Positions 17,865 to 27,052 of a stretch of 64,000 nucleotides of DNA are shown piece by piece. Each line of letters begins with the position of its first letter. Within the stretch, counting starts at the first letter, position 1. The position numbers were made by a program, and so were the translations under genes. Source of the stretch: Candidatus Melainabacteria bacterium (GTDB lineage Bacteria; Cyanobacteriota; Vampirovibrionia; Obscuribacterales; Obscuribacteraceae); assembly GCA_016699165.1 (NCBI GenBank), contig CP064963.1, positions 620,001 to 684,000 on the forward strand, written 5' to 3'. The notes beneath the pieces were generated by a model, which was given only the letters and a program-made list of their open reading frames with translations, did no database searches and had not been told where the DNA came from.

Positions 17865-18413
17865 TTGAATAAACTAAAATCGCAACTATCTCTATTACTG
17901 GTTGCCGTATCGATTTTTGCACTGCCGGTAGCTGCCGAAGATGGCACCTGGAAACAGTATTTTAATCTCGGTACCAAAACACTGCACTACAAAGAAATTG
18001 AAGCAAGGCTAGAAAAAGCGCCAAAAGCCGCTGACGACAAGTTCTTCGATACCACGATGTATTCAATTTCTAGTCGCGACGCCATCAAAAAATCCGGAAA
18101 ATATTTGAGAGCTGTGCTCACAATATTTCGAAAAGGAGAACAGAGCCTTCCCACCAAAGAAGAGCTTTCAGATTTATGTGGAGGAATTGCCATAGTCTGG
18201 CGAGACGAGTTGAAGGAAGCGCAAGAACAAACTCTGAGCAAATCGAAACCAGAAAAGCTCAAGGCTATAAGAAACGTTCAAATAAAAATGCAGTACGATC
18301 ATGTTGTGCTTTTGGATCTGGAGAAAAGGGTCAACGGCGTTAGCGATCCGGACTACATCAAAATGAAAAACGCCGGAGAAAGGCTAGAAAAATCCATTAG
18401 AGATCACAGCTAA
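17865..18413 (+). CDS. Small exported protein of unknown function
   Basis: The 182-aa protein has a signal peptide (residues 1 to about 24, VSIFALPVAAE) and a mature part that is charged and helical with many Lys and Glu. No known motif is seen. The start is TTG 17865, chosen because GAGGT lies 5 bases upstream and the signal peptide begins here; no ATG is available before the hydrophobic core. It follows the kinase by 21 bases and is likely in the same operon, so it may be a periplasmic partner of the kinase's outer TPR domain (inference). Confidence 0.75.
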   Translation: MNKLKSQLSLLLVAVSIFALPVAAEDGTWKQYFNLGTKTLHYKEIEARLEKAPKAADDKFFDTTMYSISSRDAIKKSGKYLRAVLTIFRKGEQSLPTKEELSDLCGGIAIVWRDELKEAQEQTLSKSKPEKLKAIRNVQIKMQYDHVVLLDLEKRVNGVSDPDYIKMKNAGERLEKSIRDHS

Positions 18414-18511
18414 CATTTTTCAATTTGGAGCAAAACTGGGCAAAACCCTATTTTAAAAATTAGGACCGCAAATTATTCTGGACTTAAGTTGCACAACTCG
18501 GGGGTAGGGAT

Positions 18512-21220
18512 ATGTTCTCGTTACCGGCATCATCTGGCAGGAAACTATTAGTTGCTATCTCTGGGTCGCTGTTATCAGTACAATTGATAACAGGATTTTT
18601 GTCTGAGGCAAAAGCGCAAGAAGAAAGTCTTGCCGCTTCAGCAAATTTATCCAGATCTGACGTTACCCAAGAAAAATCTGAAGAGCCGGTCAAATTAAGC
18701 TTTTCAGGACAGGGTTCAGGTGTTTTATTTGCAAGCGCAAGCTTGTCTCACAAACCACTTGGTGAATGCCCGCTTCAACACACCAGCGTGCAAGCTAATA
18801 TCTCTGGCTACATGGCTGATGTGACAGTCAAACAGCTATTTGCTAATCCATATAAAGAGAAAATCGAAGCCGTCTACACTTTTCCGCTTTCTGAAACTGG
18901 TGCAGTAGACGAAATGACTATGAAAGTAGGCTCTCGAATTATTCACGGCACAATTAAAAAGAAAGAAGAAGCTCGCGAGATTTACGAGCAGGCTAAAGCC
19001 AGAGGGCATGTAGCCTCTCTTTTAGACCAGGAACGACCAAATATTTTTACTCAGTCAGTGGCTAATATTGAGCCAGGAAAAGAAGTTGAAATCACAATTA
19101 AATACAAAGATCTGCTCCTTTTTGAAAATGGAAAATACAGTTTTGCTTTTCCTACAGTAGTGGGACCGCGCTTCATACCAGGTTCACCAACGGCAAAGAC
19201 AGGAAATGGCTGGGCACCAGATACAGATCAAGTTCCTGACGCATCTAAAATAACTCCGTTATTGGCTCCTAAAGACACAAGAGCAGGTCACGATATTTCT
19301 ATATCGGTTAATCTCGATTCCGGTGTCCCTTATAGCAATCTAAAATCGTCATTGCACGAAGTGGATGTATTTAGCAAAGATTCAAACCACGCCCAGGTTT
19401 CACTCAAAGATAAGAGTGCGATTCCCAATAAAGATTTCGTGCTTTCATGGAATGTCTCTCAGGATCAAATAAGCAGTGGTTATATAACTCACCGAAATGC
19501 AAAAGAGCATGACGGCTCAGGCTTCTTTACTCTTATGCTTTTGCCACCCAAGTCAGTGACACCAGATAAAGTGGCACCTAAAGAAATGATATTCTTAATT
19601 GACTGCTCTGGGTCGCAAAACGGACCACCCCTGAATAAGGCTAAAGAAGCTCTTAATCACATCATTGATCATATGAATCCCAATGATACTTTTCAGATAA
19701 TTACATTCAACAATCAAAACAGCCTTTTGTTTGATAGACCAGAAGTGTCTAGCACCCAAATGAAAGAAAAAGCAAAAGCTTTTATCGAGGGATTGCAGGC
19801 TCGCGGCGGCACATGGATGGCGCCTGCCGTGGAGAAAGTTTGTTCTATTCCACCAGATAATAATCGACTGAGAATAGTGACTTTCATGACCGATGGTTAT
19901 GTCGGAAACGATATGCAAATACTAGATCTAGTAAAGAAACATCGCGGGACATCGAGATGGTTTCCATTTGGCACCGGCAATAGTGTCAATCGCTTCTTGA
20001 TAGATGGTATCGCCAAAGAAGGCGGTGGCGAGCCAGAATACGTTTTGTTAAACGCAAAAGCTGGAGAAGTAGGAGAGAAATTCTATAAACGAATCGCATC
20101 GCCTGTATTAACTGATGTGGCAGTTAAATTCGAAGGTCTTGACGCCAAAGAAGTGTTTCCCAAGGCAGTTTCGGACGTCTGGGCCCAAAAGCCTTTATAC
20201 ATCAAAGGGCGTTACACCAAACCGGGAGCTGGAACTGTCACACTGACAGGATTCAGTCAGGGTGCACCTTATAGCAAGTCTATGAAAGTAATCTTTCCCG
20301 AATCTAATCCTGCCAACTCAGGCATTGCCTCCGTTTGGGCAAGAGCAAAAGTAGACAGACTCATGTCGGAAGACTGGATGGGTGTTCAATCTGGCAATAT
20401 GAACGCCGAATTAAAAAATGAAATAGTTGATACAGCTCTTGCTTATCACATCATGACTCAATTCACTTCTTTTGTTGCAGTCGAAGAAAAATATGTGACC
20501 GAAGGCGGCAAATCAAAACTAGTTCCAGTGCCAGTGGAAATGCCTGAAGGCGTTAGCCACGAAGCAGTTTTTGGACACGAAGTTTCGCGCAGAGTTGCCT
20601 CCGCCAGTGGTGTCGGAGCGCAGAACTATAAACCTGGTAGAGGTACCCGTTATACATTTTCTCCTAACAACTACGCAGCACCCAATTCGTATCGCACGGG
20701 AGCTTCAGGCGGTGGTCTTCCGCCTACAAATTGGGGCAAGACTGTAAGTCCTGGCGATAATCAATATGGCGGCGGCGGATTCAATCGAGGCAGTACACAA
20801 TCAATGGTGCGCGGTGGATTGCTGAAGAAGAAAACCGCAGAAATGCAGATAATCGATGAAAAACCAATAGTTCGCGATTATCGCGAAGGCAAATTAGAAG
20901 AGAAATCAGCCAAAGACAAAAACGTAAACGAGTACAATCCTTTTGCTCAATTCCAGTCAGATGGCTCAGCCTTGCGCAAAGTCGACACTAGACTACTTGC
21001 AATTAGGCCTGCCTCCAAAATGGATCGAGTGCCTATCAAAGTGGTGCTTAATTTAGCCACTCCAGACGTGCTTGAACAATTGCGTAAGCTGGGTCTTTGG
21101 AATATTTCCAAAGTGCAAACCAAAGGAAGCGAGATATTTGTCACTGGCGAAATTGATTTAAACGATCTGGCCAAGTTAGCGAAAATGGATGAAGTAAAAC
21201 GCATCCTCCCTGTCCACTAA
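18512..21220 (+). CDS. Exported VIT and von Willebrand A domain protein
   Basis: The 902-aa protein has a signal peptide (to about residue 36), a VIT domain (about 85-210: VKQLFANPYKEKIEAVYTFP, IKKKEEAREIYEQAKARG) and a vWA domain (about 355-530) with an intact MIDAS start DCSGS near 363 and the later FMTDGY loop. The remaining 350 residues are extracellular-type sequence with a Gly/Asn/Tyr-rich stretch near 700-760. The C-terminus has an alpha/beta segment but no sortase motif or membrane anchor. VIT/vWA proteins of bacteria bind ligands or matrix at the cell surface. The operon context is loose: 98 bases separate it from the preceding gene. Confidence 0.92.
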   Translation: MFSLPASSGRKLLVAISGSLLSVQLITGFLSEAKAQEESLAASANLSRSDVTQEKSEEPVKLSFSGQGSGVLFASASLSHKPLGECPLQHTSVQANISGYMADVTVKQLFANPYKEKIEAVYTFPLSETGAVDEMTMKVGSRIIHGTIKKKEEAREIYEQAKARGHVASLLDQERPNIFTQSVANIEPGKEVEITIKYKDLLLFENGKYSFAFPTVVGPRFIPGSPTAKTGNGWAPDTDQVPDASKITPLLAPKDTRAGHDISISVNLDSGVPYSNLKSSLHEVDVFSKDSNHAQVSLKDKSAIPNKDFVLSWNVSQDQISSGYITHRNAKEHDGSGFFTLMLLPPKSVTPDKVAPKEMIFLIDCSGSQNGPPLNKAKEALNHIIDHMNPNDTFQIITFNNQNSLLFDRPEVSSTQMKEKAKAFIEGLQARGGTWMAPAVEKVCSIPPDNNRLRIVTFMTDGYVGNDMQILDLVKKHRGTSRWFPFGTGNSVNRFLIDGIAKEGGGEPEYVLLNAKAGEVGEKFYKRIASPVLTDVAVKFEGLDAKEVFPKAVSDVWAQKPLYIKGRYTKPGAGTVTLTGFSQGAPYSKSMKVIFPESNPANSGIASVWARAKVDRLMSEDWMGVQSGNMNAELKNEIVDTALAYHIMTQFTSFVAVEEKYVTEGGKSKLVPVPVEMPEGVSHEAVFGHEVSRRVASASGVGAQNYKPGRGTRYTFSPNNYAAPNSYRTGASGGGLPPTNWGKTVSPGDNQYGGGGFNRGSTQSMVRGGLLKKKTAEMQIIDEKPIVRDYREGKLEEKSAKDKNVNEYNPFAQFQSDGSALRKVDTRLLAIRPASKMDRVPIKVVLNLATPDVLEQLRKLGLWNISKVQTKGSEIFVTGEIDLNDLAKLAKMDEVKRILPVH

Positions 21221-21221
21221 A

Positions 21222-21240
21222 TAAGGCTGCAACAGCCTTA
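21222..21240. terminator. Bidirectional hairpin between convergent genes
   Basis: An 8-base stem (TAAGGCTG, loop CAA, CAGCCTTA) lies between the stop of the VIT/vWA gene (21220) and the stop of the convergent SDR gene (21238-21240), overlapping the latter. T-rich tails are weak. Confidence 0.5.
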
Positions 21241-21942
21241 AGCTAAATGAGCACGACATTCAATCATCAATTCTTTCACCGCTGCAGCAGGTGATAAAGA
21301 CATGATGTATCGGATAGATTTTAAAATGTCTTCTGGATTGAGCATTTGATTAGCTGGAAATGTCGAAACTTTAGCCATGTCTGTGTCAACCCAACTTGGG
21401 CAAAGTGTGGTCACTCTAATGCCCATTGGAGACAGTTCTCGATATAAAGATTCGCCAAGTCCTACCATGCCAAATTTGGAAGCAGCATAGGCACCCCAGC
21501 CTGCAAAGCCTATTTTTCCAGCTCTGGAAGCGATGTTAATAATAGTTCCATCGCCCTGTGATTTCATTGTCGGCACTACAGCTTTTAAAAGTGCGAATGG
21601 TCCTTTCAAATTGACTGAAAGCACTTCATCAAATTCATCTGTCGAAATAGCTAACGTGCCCGTTTTGCTCATTCCTGCATTGTTCACCAGTAGATCTATT
21701 CGACCAAATTTTTTAACCGTGGTTTCAACCATTTGGTTAACGGCTTTGCTGTCGCTTACATCACAAGGGAAGGTGAGAATTTGAACCCCTTTGTGATTTG
21801 ATTCTTTAATTTTTTTGGCAACCTGGTCAAGACCCTCTTTGGAGCGGGCAGTTAGCGCCAGAGAAAAACCGTCTTCAGCCAGTCCTTGAGCCACACAAGC
21901 TCCAATACCTCGACTTGCGCCAGTTACTATTGCGACTTTCAT
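21238..21942 (-). CDS. Short-chain dehydrogenase/reductase (SDR)
   Basis: The 234-aa protein is a classical SDR: cofactor motif TGASRGIG at residues about 7-14, NNAG near 86, catalytic Ser in INIASRAG near 138, and YAASK near 151. Arg residues after the first strand suggest NADP(H). The substrate is not readable; the sequence style (GLGESLYRELSPMGIRVT) is that of 3-ketoacyl-ACP reductase-like and sepiapterin-reductase-like members. I preferred ATG 21942 to GTG 21954, because GTG would leave no spacing to the AAGG motif. Confidence 0.92.
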   Translation of the reverse strand: MKVAIVTGASRGIGACVAQGLAEDGFSLALTARSKEGLDQVAKKIKESNHKGVQILTFPCDVSDSKAVNQMVETTVKKFGRIDLLVNNAGMSKTGTLAISTDEFDEVLSVNLKGPFALLKAVVPTMKSQGDGTIINIASRAGKIGFAGWGAYAASKFGMVGLGESLYRELSPMGIRVTTLCPSWVDTDMAKVSTFPANQMLNPEDILKSIRYIMSLSPAAAVKELMIECRAHLA

Positions 21943-22000
21943 TGGTGGTATCACCCTTAGTATTACTTAAAACATAGAAAGTTTATAGAAGATGAAAGAA

Positions 22001-22085
22001 TGCCCTCGGAGGGAGTCGAACCCTCAATCCCTTACGGGCACCGCATTTTAAGTGCGGCTCGTATACCAGTTCCGACACAAGGGCA
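22001..22085 (-). tRNA. tRNA-Leu (anticodon UAA)
   Basis: The minus strand folds as a class II tRNA of 85 nt: acceptor stem TGCCCTT with GAGGGCA, anticodon stem CCGCA/TGCGG around loop CTTAAAA giving anticodon TAA, a long variable arm (TGCCCGTAAGGGA) and T-arm GAGGGTTCGACTCCCTC. The long variable arm and anticodon agree on leucine. CCA is not encoded. Confidence 0.96.
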
Positions 22086-22238
22086 GCCAGGCTATTATTG
22101 TACTTAATTAGTGGGCTTGCGATATTGTCAGTGTGAATTTCAATTACTTAAATGAATCATTTCAATTTAAGAAGATTTGAACATTAGTCAATTCGTTAAT
22201 TAAACAAGACGCATTATCGAATTAACGCATCTTTAAAT

Positions 22239-22282
22239 AGTCGTATTGTTGAATAGTATTATTGTTCTATTTACTACAACAT
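22239..22282. promoter_or_regulatory. AT-rich upstream region with TATTGT repeats
   Basis: The 240 bases between the tRNA and the MshEN-like gene are very AT-rich. They include TCGTATTGTTGAAT at about 22241 and a close repeat TATTATTGTTCTATT. These resemble the TCGTATTGTCG motifs found at 23312-23385, before the next gene. They may be promoter or operator elements; no clear -35/-10 pair was fixed. Confidence 0.35.
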
Positions 22283-22328
22283 TTAAATCGTGTGATATTC
22301 TTCCTTCAGACTCAACAAGAAGAATGCG

Positions 22329-22913
22329 ATGAATAATCTGACAGCGCTGCTGGGACTGGCTGATTCGGCCTCAATCGACGAAATAAAAATCAAATTTGAT
22401 TCACTCAAGCAAAAGCTTGAGAACGCCTCATCATCAAAGTCTTCTTCTATCGCTTCTCAAGCGCTATCTAAAATAAATGCTGCAATGCAAAGCTTGCCCC
22501 ATATCCTGCCAAATACAGACAGCCAAAACGAAACTTTCAGAATAATAAAACCCAGGCTCGGTCAGCTTTGTGTAATGACTCATATGATCTCTATAGATCA
22601 ACTAAGTGAAGCAGTCGACGCTCAAAGAGAAACCGGGGAACCACTTGGCGAGATATTAGAGGATAAGAACTTTATTTCGCATAGTCAGCTCGAAGGGCTT
22701 TTAATGGGTCAAAACTTGTATGACATGGACGATTACACCAGAGACCCTTTTTACAGGCAGTTGGTAGCCCTTGATTTAATAACCGAGGACATGGCTTTTA
22801 TCGCTCAAATAGACGAGAAAGTAAGCGGTCAACCTAAGGGCGAAGGCCTCATTTCACGAGGTTGGCTAGACCCTGAACTGCTGCGGCTTTTCGAACCCGG
22901 GCATGAAACATAA
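22329..22913 (+). CDS. MshEN/GspE N-terminal-like domain protein
   Basis: The 194-aa protein is soluble. Residues about 5-60 look like a small helical domain (LLGLADSASIDEIKIKFDSLKQKL, faintly J-domain-like). Residues about 75-120 form the signature of GspE/MshE N-terminal domains: RLGQLCVMTHMISIDQLSEA, then ETGEPLGEILEDKNFIS. These domains bind partner proteins or cyclic di-GMP in secretion and pilus ATPases, but no ATPase is fused here. Related repeats occur in proteins encoded at 30370-31650 and 62557-63678. The gene stands alone after tRNA-Leu. Confidence 0.7.
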   Translation: MNNLTALLGLADSASIDEIKIKFDSLKQKLENASSSKSSSIASQALSKINAAMQSLPHILPNTDSQNETFRIIKPRLGQLCVMTHMISIDQLSEAVDAQRETGEPLGEILEDKNFISHSQLEGLLMGQNLYDMDDYTRDPFYRQLVALDLITEDMAFIAQIDEKVSGQPKGEGLISRGWLDPELLRLFEPGHET

Positions 22914-23104
22914 TATACATTATCGGACCACTCGCCTTCTTGGACCACCAGCACCGCCAACAGAGGCAGGCGGGTGATTCCCTTCTAACGCAATTTCACA
23001 ACCTTCAGAAGGCTTGTGAACGACCGTACTATTTTCCCTGTTAAAGCAAGGAAGACAGACACTCCATTAGCAGATGATCTTCTAGATCAGCAAACGTCCC
23101 TCAA

Positions 23105-23200
23105 AAGAAATTTTGTTGAAAAGCTTGTTTTGATGTAAAAAAATTGAGACTGGTTCCGGCTTTTAGGAGTCACAATGAGAGGATCTCAACAAAATTTCTT
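23105..23200. repeat. 15-base perfect inverted repeat, possible structured RNA
   Basis: The arms are AAGAAATTTTGTTGA (23105-23119) and its exact complement (23186-23200). The 66 bases between them hold no reading frame of note. The size resembles a small MITE or a non-coding RNA closing stem. No target-site duplication could be recognised. Confidence 0.5.
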
Positions 23201-23311
23201 CAGGAGTTGGTTTTTAATCATGGACGCCAAGGTCATCGGAAGCTGAATTGATTTCAAAATATTTTGCTTAAGTCAAATTGTCAGAGTCTATTTATTTGGA
23301 AAATTCAAATT

Positions 23312-23385
23312 TTCGTATTGTCGACAAATCGAAAGCGATAATACCATTTGAATTGTCGTATGGTTTCAAATTCGTATTGTCGTAT
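23312..23385. promoter_or_regulatory. Cluster of ATTGTCG direct repeats
   Basis: Three copies lie within 75 bases: TTCGTATTGTCG at 23312, TGAATTGTCGTAT at 23349 and TTCGTATTGTCGTAT at 23371. They sit about 250-320 bases upstream of the DUF4388 gene in AT-rich DNA. Similar words occur upstream of 22329. Repeated same-strand motifs suggest binding sites for a regulator. Confidence 0.4.
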
Positions 23386-23633
23386 CTTTTAATTATGCTA
23401 TTAACTAATTGCTGTATTGTGTAAGGGTTAAATTGTCAAAAACGCTAACATCTAACAGATCTTAATTACTTATATGCATAAGCGTTTTATATTCTCGAAA
23501 CTGTGTAAATAGAATTTAGAAGAAAAAGCCATAAATAGGGAATCTAAAGGCGTTTTGGTTCATGGGCTCCATAAGTTCGCGGATTGCGCAGCAAACGCTG
23601 TAGCAGTCTCGAAAACGGCAACAGTAATAGAGA

Positions 23634-25553
23634 ATGTTTAGTTCGCAACACAATTTACCTAAACATCACATCCGTATAGACGCGCGCCCTGACGCGGAAG
23701 AAATCCAGGCGATTCTTACCAAAGCGCAAAAACTACCAGGGGTGAAAAATTGTTTTACCTGGACAGAAGAGCATACTAAACAGCCTTATACAATCACCAT
23801 CCATTGTCCCGACAAGCCCGAGATGGAGCCTGAATGGTGGATGCACGCTGGTCCAAATGGCACTGAATCTATGCTTTGGTATTATCGAACTAATGATTTC
23901 GCCGTCGTCTTCAAACAAATGAACCAGACTCTTGGAGTCTCGAACGATCCCAATGACACTACAGGAAAACTATTTGGACAAGCCCTTTCAGACCATTTAA
24001 AACCGGTATCGTCTACCTATATTTCTCCTGGTAGTACTCAACCTAAACAAGTTGACGATGGACAAGGCGGACGCCCACCATTGGTCAAACTTCTTAGTGG
24101 CAGTCTGGCTCATCGTCCACTTTCCTCGCATCTTCAATTGGCTTCGCAAGAAGCGGCTACAGGCAAACTGGCAATCGAATCTATGTTTGGAAATGGCGCC
24201 GTTTATTTTAGTCAAGGCGTTCCAATACATGCCACCACAGATTTGCAACAAGGTCTGGAAGCACTTCTCCACATGTTCACCTGGCTTGATGGAAAAGTCA
24301 GTTTCACTCCCTCAACACGTGCAGAAGTTAATTCTATTAGTATGCCAGTGCAACAAATTCTATACAGAGGCGCTGAACTGATAGAAAGCATCGGCTTCTT
24401 GCAAGAGTACGAAATAGCAGAACAATCTATTTTGAAACGAGCAAACAACAGCCTGAGCGAAAAAGAATTCGAGCGCGTCATATTGGAAGGACCACCGCTT
24501 GGTCTTGATTTGCAGAAACGTTTTTATCAGTGTGTAGATGGAAGCAAACCAGTTCGCGACATTGCAGCGGTATTGGCTCTTACTGATACTCAGTGGATTT
24601 CGGTTGTTTGCAATATGATCAAATTAGGCCTTATTCAATCACCAAGTGGAAAGACTTATGTAGCGCCTCAATTTGTGCCACCAAACAGTAATCAGATTAA
24701 CACTGGCAATATGGCTCTTCCTAATATGAATAAAGCCATGCAAAGTCAAACTCAAGACAATTTGAAGTACGCTATTCCACCACACATGATGGATACTTCG
24801 TCGATAAACAAGAACCTTGATCATACTGGCGATATACCAAGAAGCAGTGCGACCTTTCCTTCCAATGGCAATATTCCTAACAATATTTTTGGTAGCACCA
24901 CATCTGGTACTAGTAGCACATTTGGTACTACGTTCCAATCCGGTGGTCATTCACCAGCAGTGGAAGCATTCATGAGTTCAAGCACTCAAAGCCATCAAAA
25001 ACTTTCCGCCTTGCATGTGGGAATTCAAACAAACGAAGTCAAATTCGAACAAAATAAAGCGCAAGGCATTCTTACTTCCTTGCTTGATCCGCAAACGCGA
25101 ATACTGAGTCAAGCAGCCTTTCTTTTCTTCCTTGAGAAAGAATTTCAACGCGCTTTTCATTTTGGTCAAATCTTTTCACTAGTCGTATTTTCAATCAAGA
25201 CACCACCTCAAAGTGAAGGTGCAGCTCAGACAATGAAAGCAGTGAATATGACTATTGGCGCTATCGGCAGAATCAAGAGCGAAGTGGATATCTTTGGCCA
25301 TTACGGCGACAAAGGATACGCAATCATCATGCCACATTCGGACAGCCATGCCGCTGCTGTGTTGGTAGACAAAATTACCACTAACTTGTTTAAATTCTCA
25401 CCTGAATTATCTCAATACAGACCTGTCTTACACTTTGGTACAGCTTCTGTTCCGAAAGATTCTAAAACAATTCAAGGTCTAATGTCCTGCGCTCAGCAAG
25501 CCATGGTTGAAGCTTCCAAACGCGGAATTACACGTTTAACATACGGCGAATAA
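23634..25553 (+). CDS. DUF4388 protein with degenerate C-terminal GGDEF-like domain
   Basis: The 639-aa cytoplasmic protein has an unassigned N-terminal domain (1-130), then a DUF4388/PATAN domain (about 155-245) with the pattern ATGKLAIESMFGNGAVYFSQG, then PIHATT and TWLDGKVSFTP. A helical winged-type segment follows (to about 340), then a Ser/Thr/Asn-rich linker. A C-terminal domain (about 480-639) has the layout of a diguanylate cyclase: DPQTRILSQAAFL at the start and FGHYGDKGYAIIMP where RYGGDEF would stand. The missing GG(D/E)EF means it probably does not make cyclic di-GMP. DUF4388 proteins act in gliding, phototaxis and type IV pilus signalling. Confidence 0.82.
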   Translation: MFSSQHNLPKHHIRIDARPDAEEIQAILTKAQKLPGVKNCFTWTEEHTKQPYTITIHCPDKPEMEPEWWMHAGPNGTESMLWYYRTNDFAVVFKQMNQTLGVSNDPNDTTGKLFGQALSDHLKPVSSTYISPGSTQPKQVDDGQGGRPPLVKLLSGSLAHRPLSSHLQLASQEAATGKLAIESMFGNGAVYFSQGVPIHATTDLQQGLEALLHMFTWLDGKVSFTPSTRAEVNSISMPVQQILYRGAELIESIGFLQEYEIAEQSILKRANNSLSEKEFERVILEGPPLGLDLQKRFYQCVDGSKPVRDIAAVLALTDTQWISVVCNMIKLGLIQSPSGKTYVAPQFVPPNSNQINTGNMALPNMNKAMQSQTQDNLKYAIPPHMMDTSSINKNLDHTGDIPRSSATFPSNGNIPNNIFGSTTSGTSSTFGTTFQSGGHSPAVEAFMSSSTQSHQKLSALHVGIQTNEVKFEQNKAQGILTSLLDPQTRILSQAAFLFFLEKEFQRAFHFGQIFSLVVFSIKTPPQSEGAAQTMKAVNMTIGAIGRIKSEVDIFGHYGDKGYAIIMPHSDSHAAAVLVDKITTNLFKFSPELSQYRPVLHFGTASVPKDSKTIQGLMSCAQQAMVEASKRGITRLTYGE

Positions 25554-25571
25554 GTAACCTTAATTCGTTTT

Positions 25572-26987
25572 TTATTTTTTCACTTTTGCATTGATAACTT
25601 CAAGCAATTTATTTTGACCTTGCGGGGTCAAATTGATATGGGCCGGTTTCCACATTTCGGGAATGTACTTACCGTCTTTCATTAAAGCGCTGCGAGCGTC
25701 TACAAAAACGGTATTGGGCTTATCTTTCAATTGCTCTTGCACTTTGCGATTGATTTCTTGAATCTGCGTATTAGCAGTTGGATCGTCACCTTTAGGAAGA
25801 ACTCCAACCACAATTATGTTGGAATTTGGCAATCTGGTACGCAATTCTTTGTGATTTTCCATGATACCACGCACGATATCATCAGTACTTGCACGTCCTA
25901 TGTTATTTGTACCGATCATCATCACTGCATTTTTAGGTGGATTATCTTTATTGAAGGTCGCTTCGCCGTTCCTCATGCGCCACAAGAGATTCTCAGTTCG
26001 GTCATGACGTATGCCATATTCCTGCCAACCAAGAGTCTTAAAGTTGGGATTTTCTGACAACGATTTGACGTTTCCATCACCATAAATTACAGTCTCGCCA
26101 CGATTATTTCTTGCACGCTCAACTAGTGCACCATGTTCTTCGGACCAGTTATCTTTTCCAGCTCTGGATTTTGCAGTAAATGGCTCGCTACGCTCTGTGC
26201 CTGCTACAACTTTTGTATCGCCAGGTTTGGCAGTTACTTGAGCATCACCAGGTCTTGCTTCGACTTCAGCTGCCCTCTGCTCACGCTTGTGCTGCTTGCC
26301 AATTTGATCTAATGCAACTCCTGCGATAAACAAGCCACCAAGCGTGCCTACGATGTCCATAACATCTGGGCCGCTGCGACGTCTATGCTGAGGAAAATTG
26401 TTCCATTGATTGCCGTAATTAGTGTGACAATTAGAACCAAAATTATTGAATTGATTTTGATTACATCCTGGACGATAAGTAGCAGGCATGCTGAAATTAT
26501 TGAATTGTCCGTAGTTTTGAAATTGCTGCTGTGGCTGCCATTGCTGACGCTGCTGGCGTCTTAAAAAATTAGGATCTTGAGAAAATTGATTGGGCTGAAT
26601 AAATTGTTGCTGCTGACGACGTCTCATTTGCTCAGCAAGAATTCGTTGTTGGTAAATTTGATTCTGATTATTTTGATTCTGGTCCATCGTGCGTCTAAAG
26701 CGCACATCTTGCTGTGGAAGTTTTGGACGCATTGGATGTTGCTGACCATCATCTCGGTGATGGTGTCTTTGTCCATGATGCTCTCGTCTTTCGCGTGGGT
26801 CACGCCTTTCACGAGGGTCGCGAGCATCAGCCAATAACGTTTCACCAACTACTTGCGAGTTAAAATCGGCCGCTGTGTTAGTTTGATTAGTAAGATCCAG
26901 ACTGGCAACAGTCAAAGGTTTAACGGCATCGCTACTTGGAGCAGCGGCGATAGTCTGATTAGAATCGGGGGGAATTTCGGCGTTCAT
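25572..26987 (-). CDS. SGNH-fold hydrolase-like protein lacking catalytic residues
   Basis: The 471-aa protein has a long low-complexity N-terminal half (about 60-200) rich in Arg, His, Gln, Asn and Phe. Residues about 270-471 match the PAF-acetylhydrolase branch of SGNH/GDSL hydrolases (YGIRHDRTENLLWRMRNGE, MMIGTNNIG, VVGVLPKGDD, HINLTPQG). The nucleophile position reads YGDGNVK, so Gly replaces the GDS serine, and the block before the His reads KPAHINL, with Ala where Asp normally precedes. Asn of GTNN and the His remain. It is probably a non-catalytic SGNH protein. There is no signal peptide at the N-terminus. It ends close to the convergent DUF4388 gene. Confidence 0.8.
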   Translation of the reverse strand: MNAEIPPDSNQTIAAAPSSDAVKPLTVASLDLTNQTNTAADFNSQVVGETLLADARDPRERRDPRERREHHGQRHHHRDDGQQHPMRPKLPQQDVRFRRTMDQNQNNQNQIYQQRILAEQMRRRQQQQFIQPNQFSQDPNFLRRQQRQQWQPQQQFQNYGQFNNFSMPATYRPGCNQNQFNNFGSNCHTNYGNQWNNFPQHRRRSGPDVMDIVGTLGGLFIAGVALDQIGKQHKREQRAAEVEARPGDAQVTAKPGDTKVVAGTERSEPFTAKSRAGKDNWSEEHGALVERARNNRGETVIYGDGNVKSLSENPNFKTLGWQEYGIRHDRTENLLWRMRNGEATFNKDNPPKNAVMMIGTNNIGRASTDDIVRGIMENHKELRTRLPNSNIIVVGVLPKGDDPTANTQIQEINRKVQEQLKDKPNTVFVDARSALMKDGKYIPEMWKPAHINLTPQGQNKLLEVINAKVKK

Positions 26988-27052
26988 ACCCTCAATTTAC
27001 ACAATGCCTTACTGGTTTGGAATGGGGAAATCACGCAGTCGAAAAAATTTCT

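Larger units (their letters stand above)
22914..23633. other. 720-base intergenic region with hairpins and repeats
   Basis: No credible coding frame was seen. Contents: a hairpin at 22995-23020 (TTCACAA-CCTTC-A-GAAGG-C-TTGTGAA), which may terminate the preceding gene; a perfect 15-base inverted repeat with arms 23105-23119 and 23186-23200, 66 bases apart; and an AT-rich block at 23240-23480 with three copies of an ATTGTCG motif. A structured RNA or a complex promoter for the DUF4388 gene is possible. Confidence 0.5.

Noticed and set aside
23312..23385. CRISPR-like array
   Set aside because: Only three short copies with unequal spacing and no cas genes anywhere in the window.
26577..26848. 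Leu/Ile-rich frames on both strands over the SGNH gene
   Set aside because: They are shadows of the Gln/Asn/His-rich repeat-like coding sequence of the SGNH-like protein.
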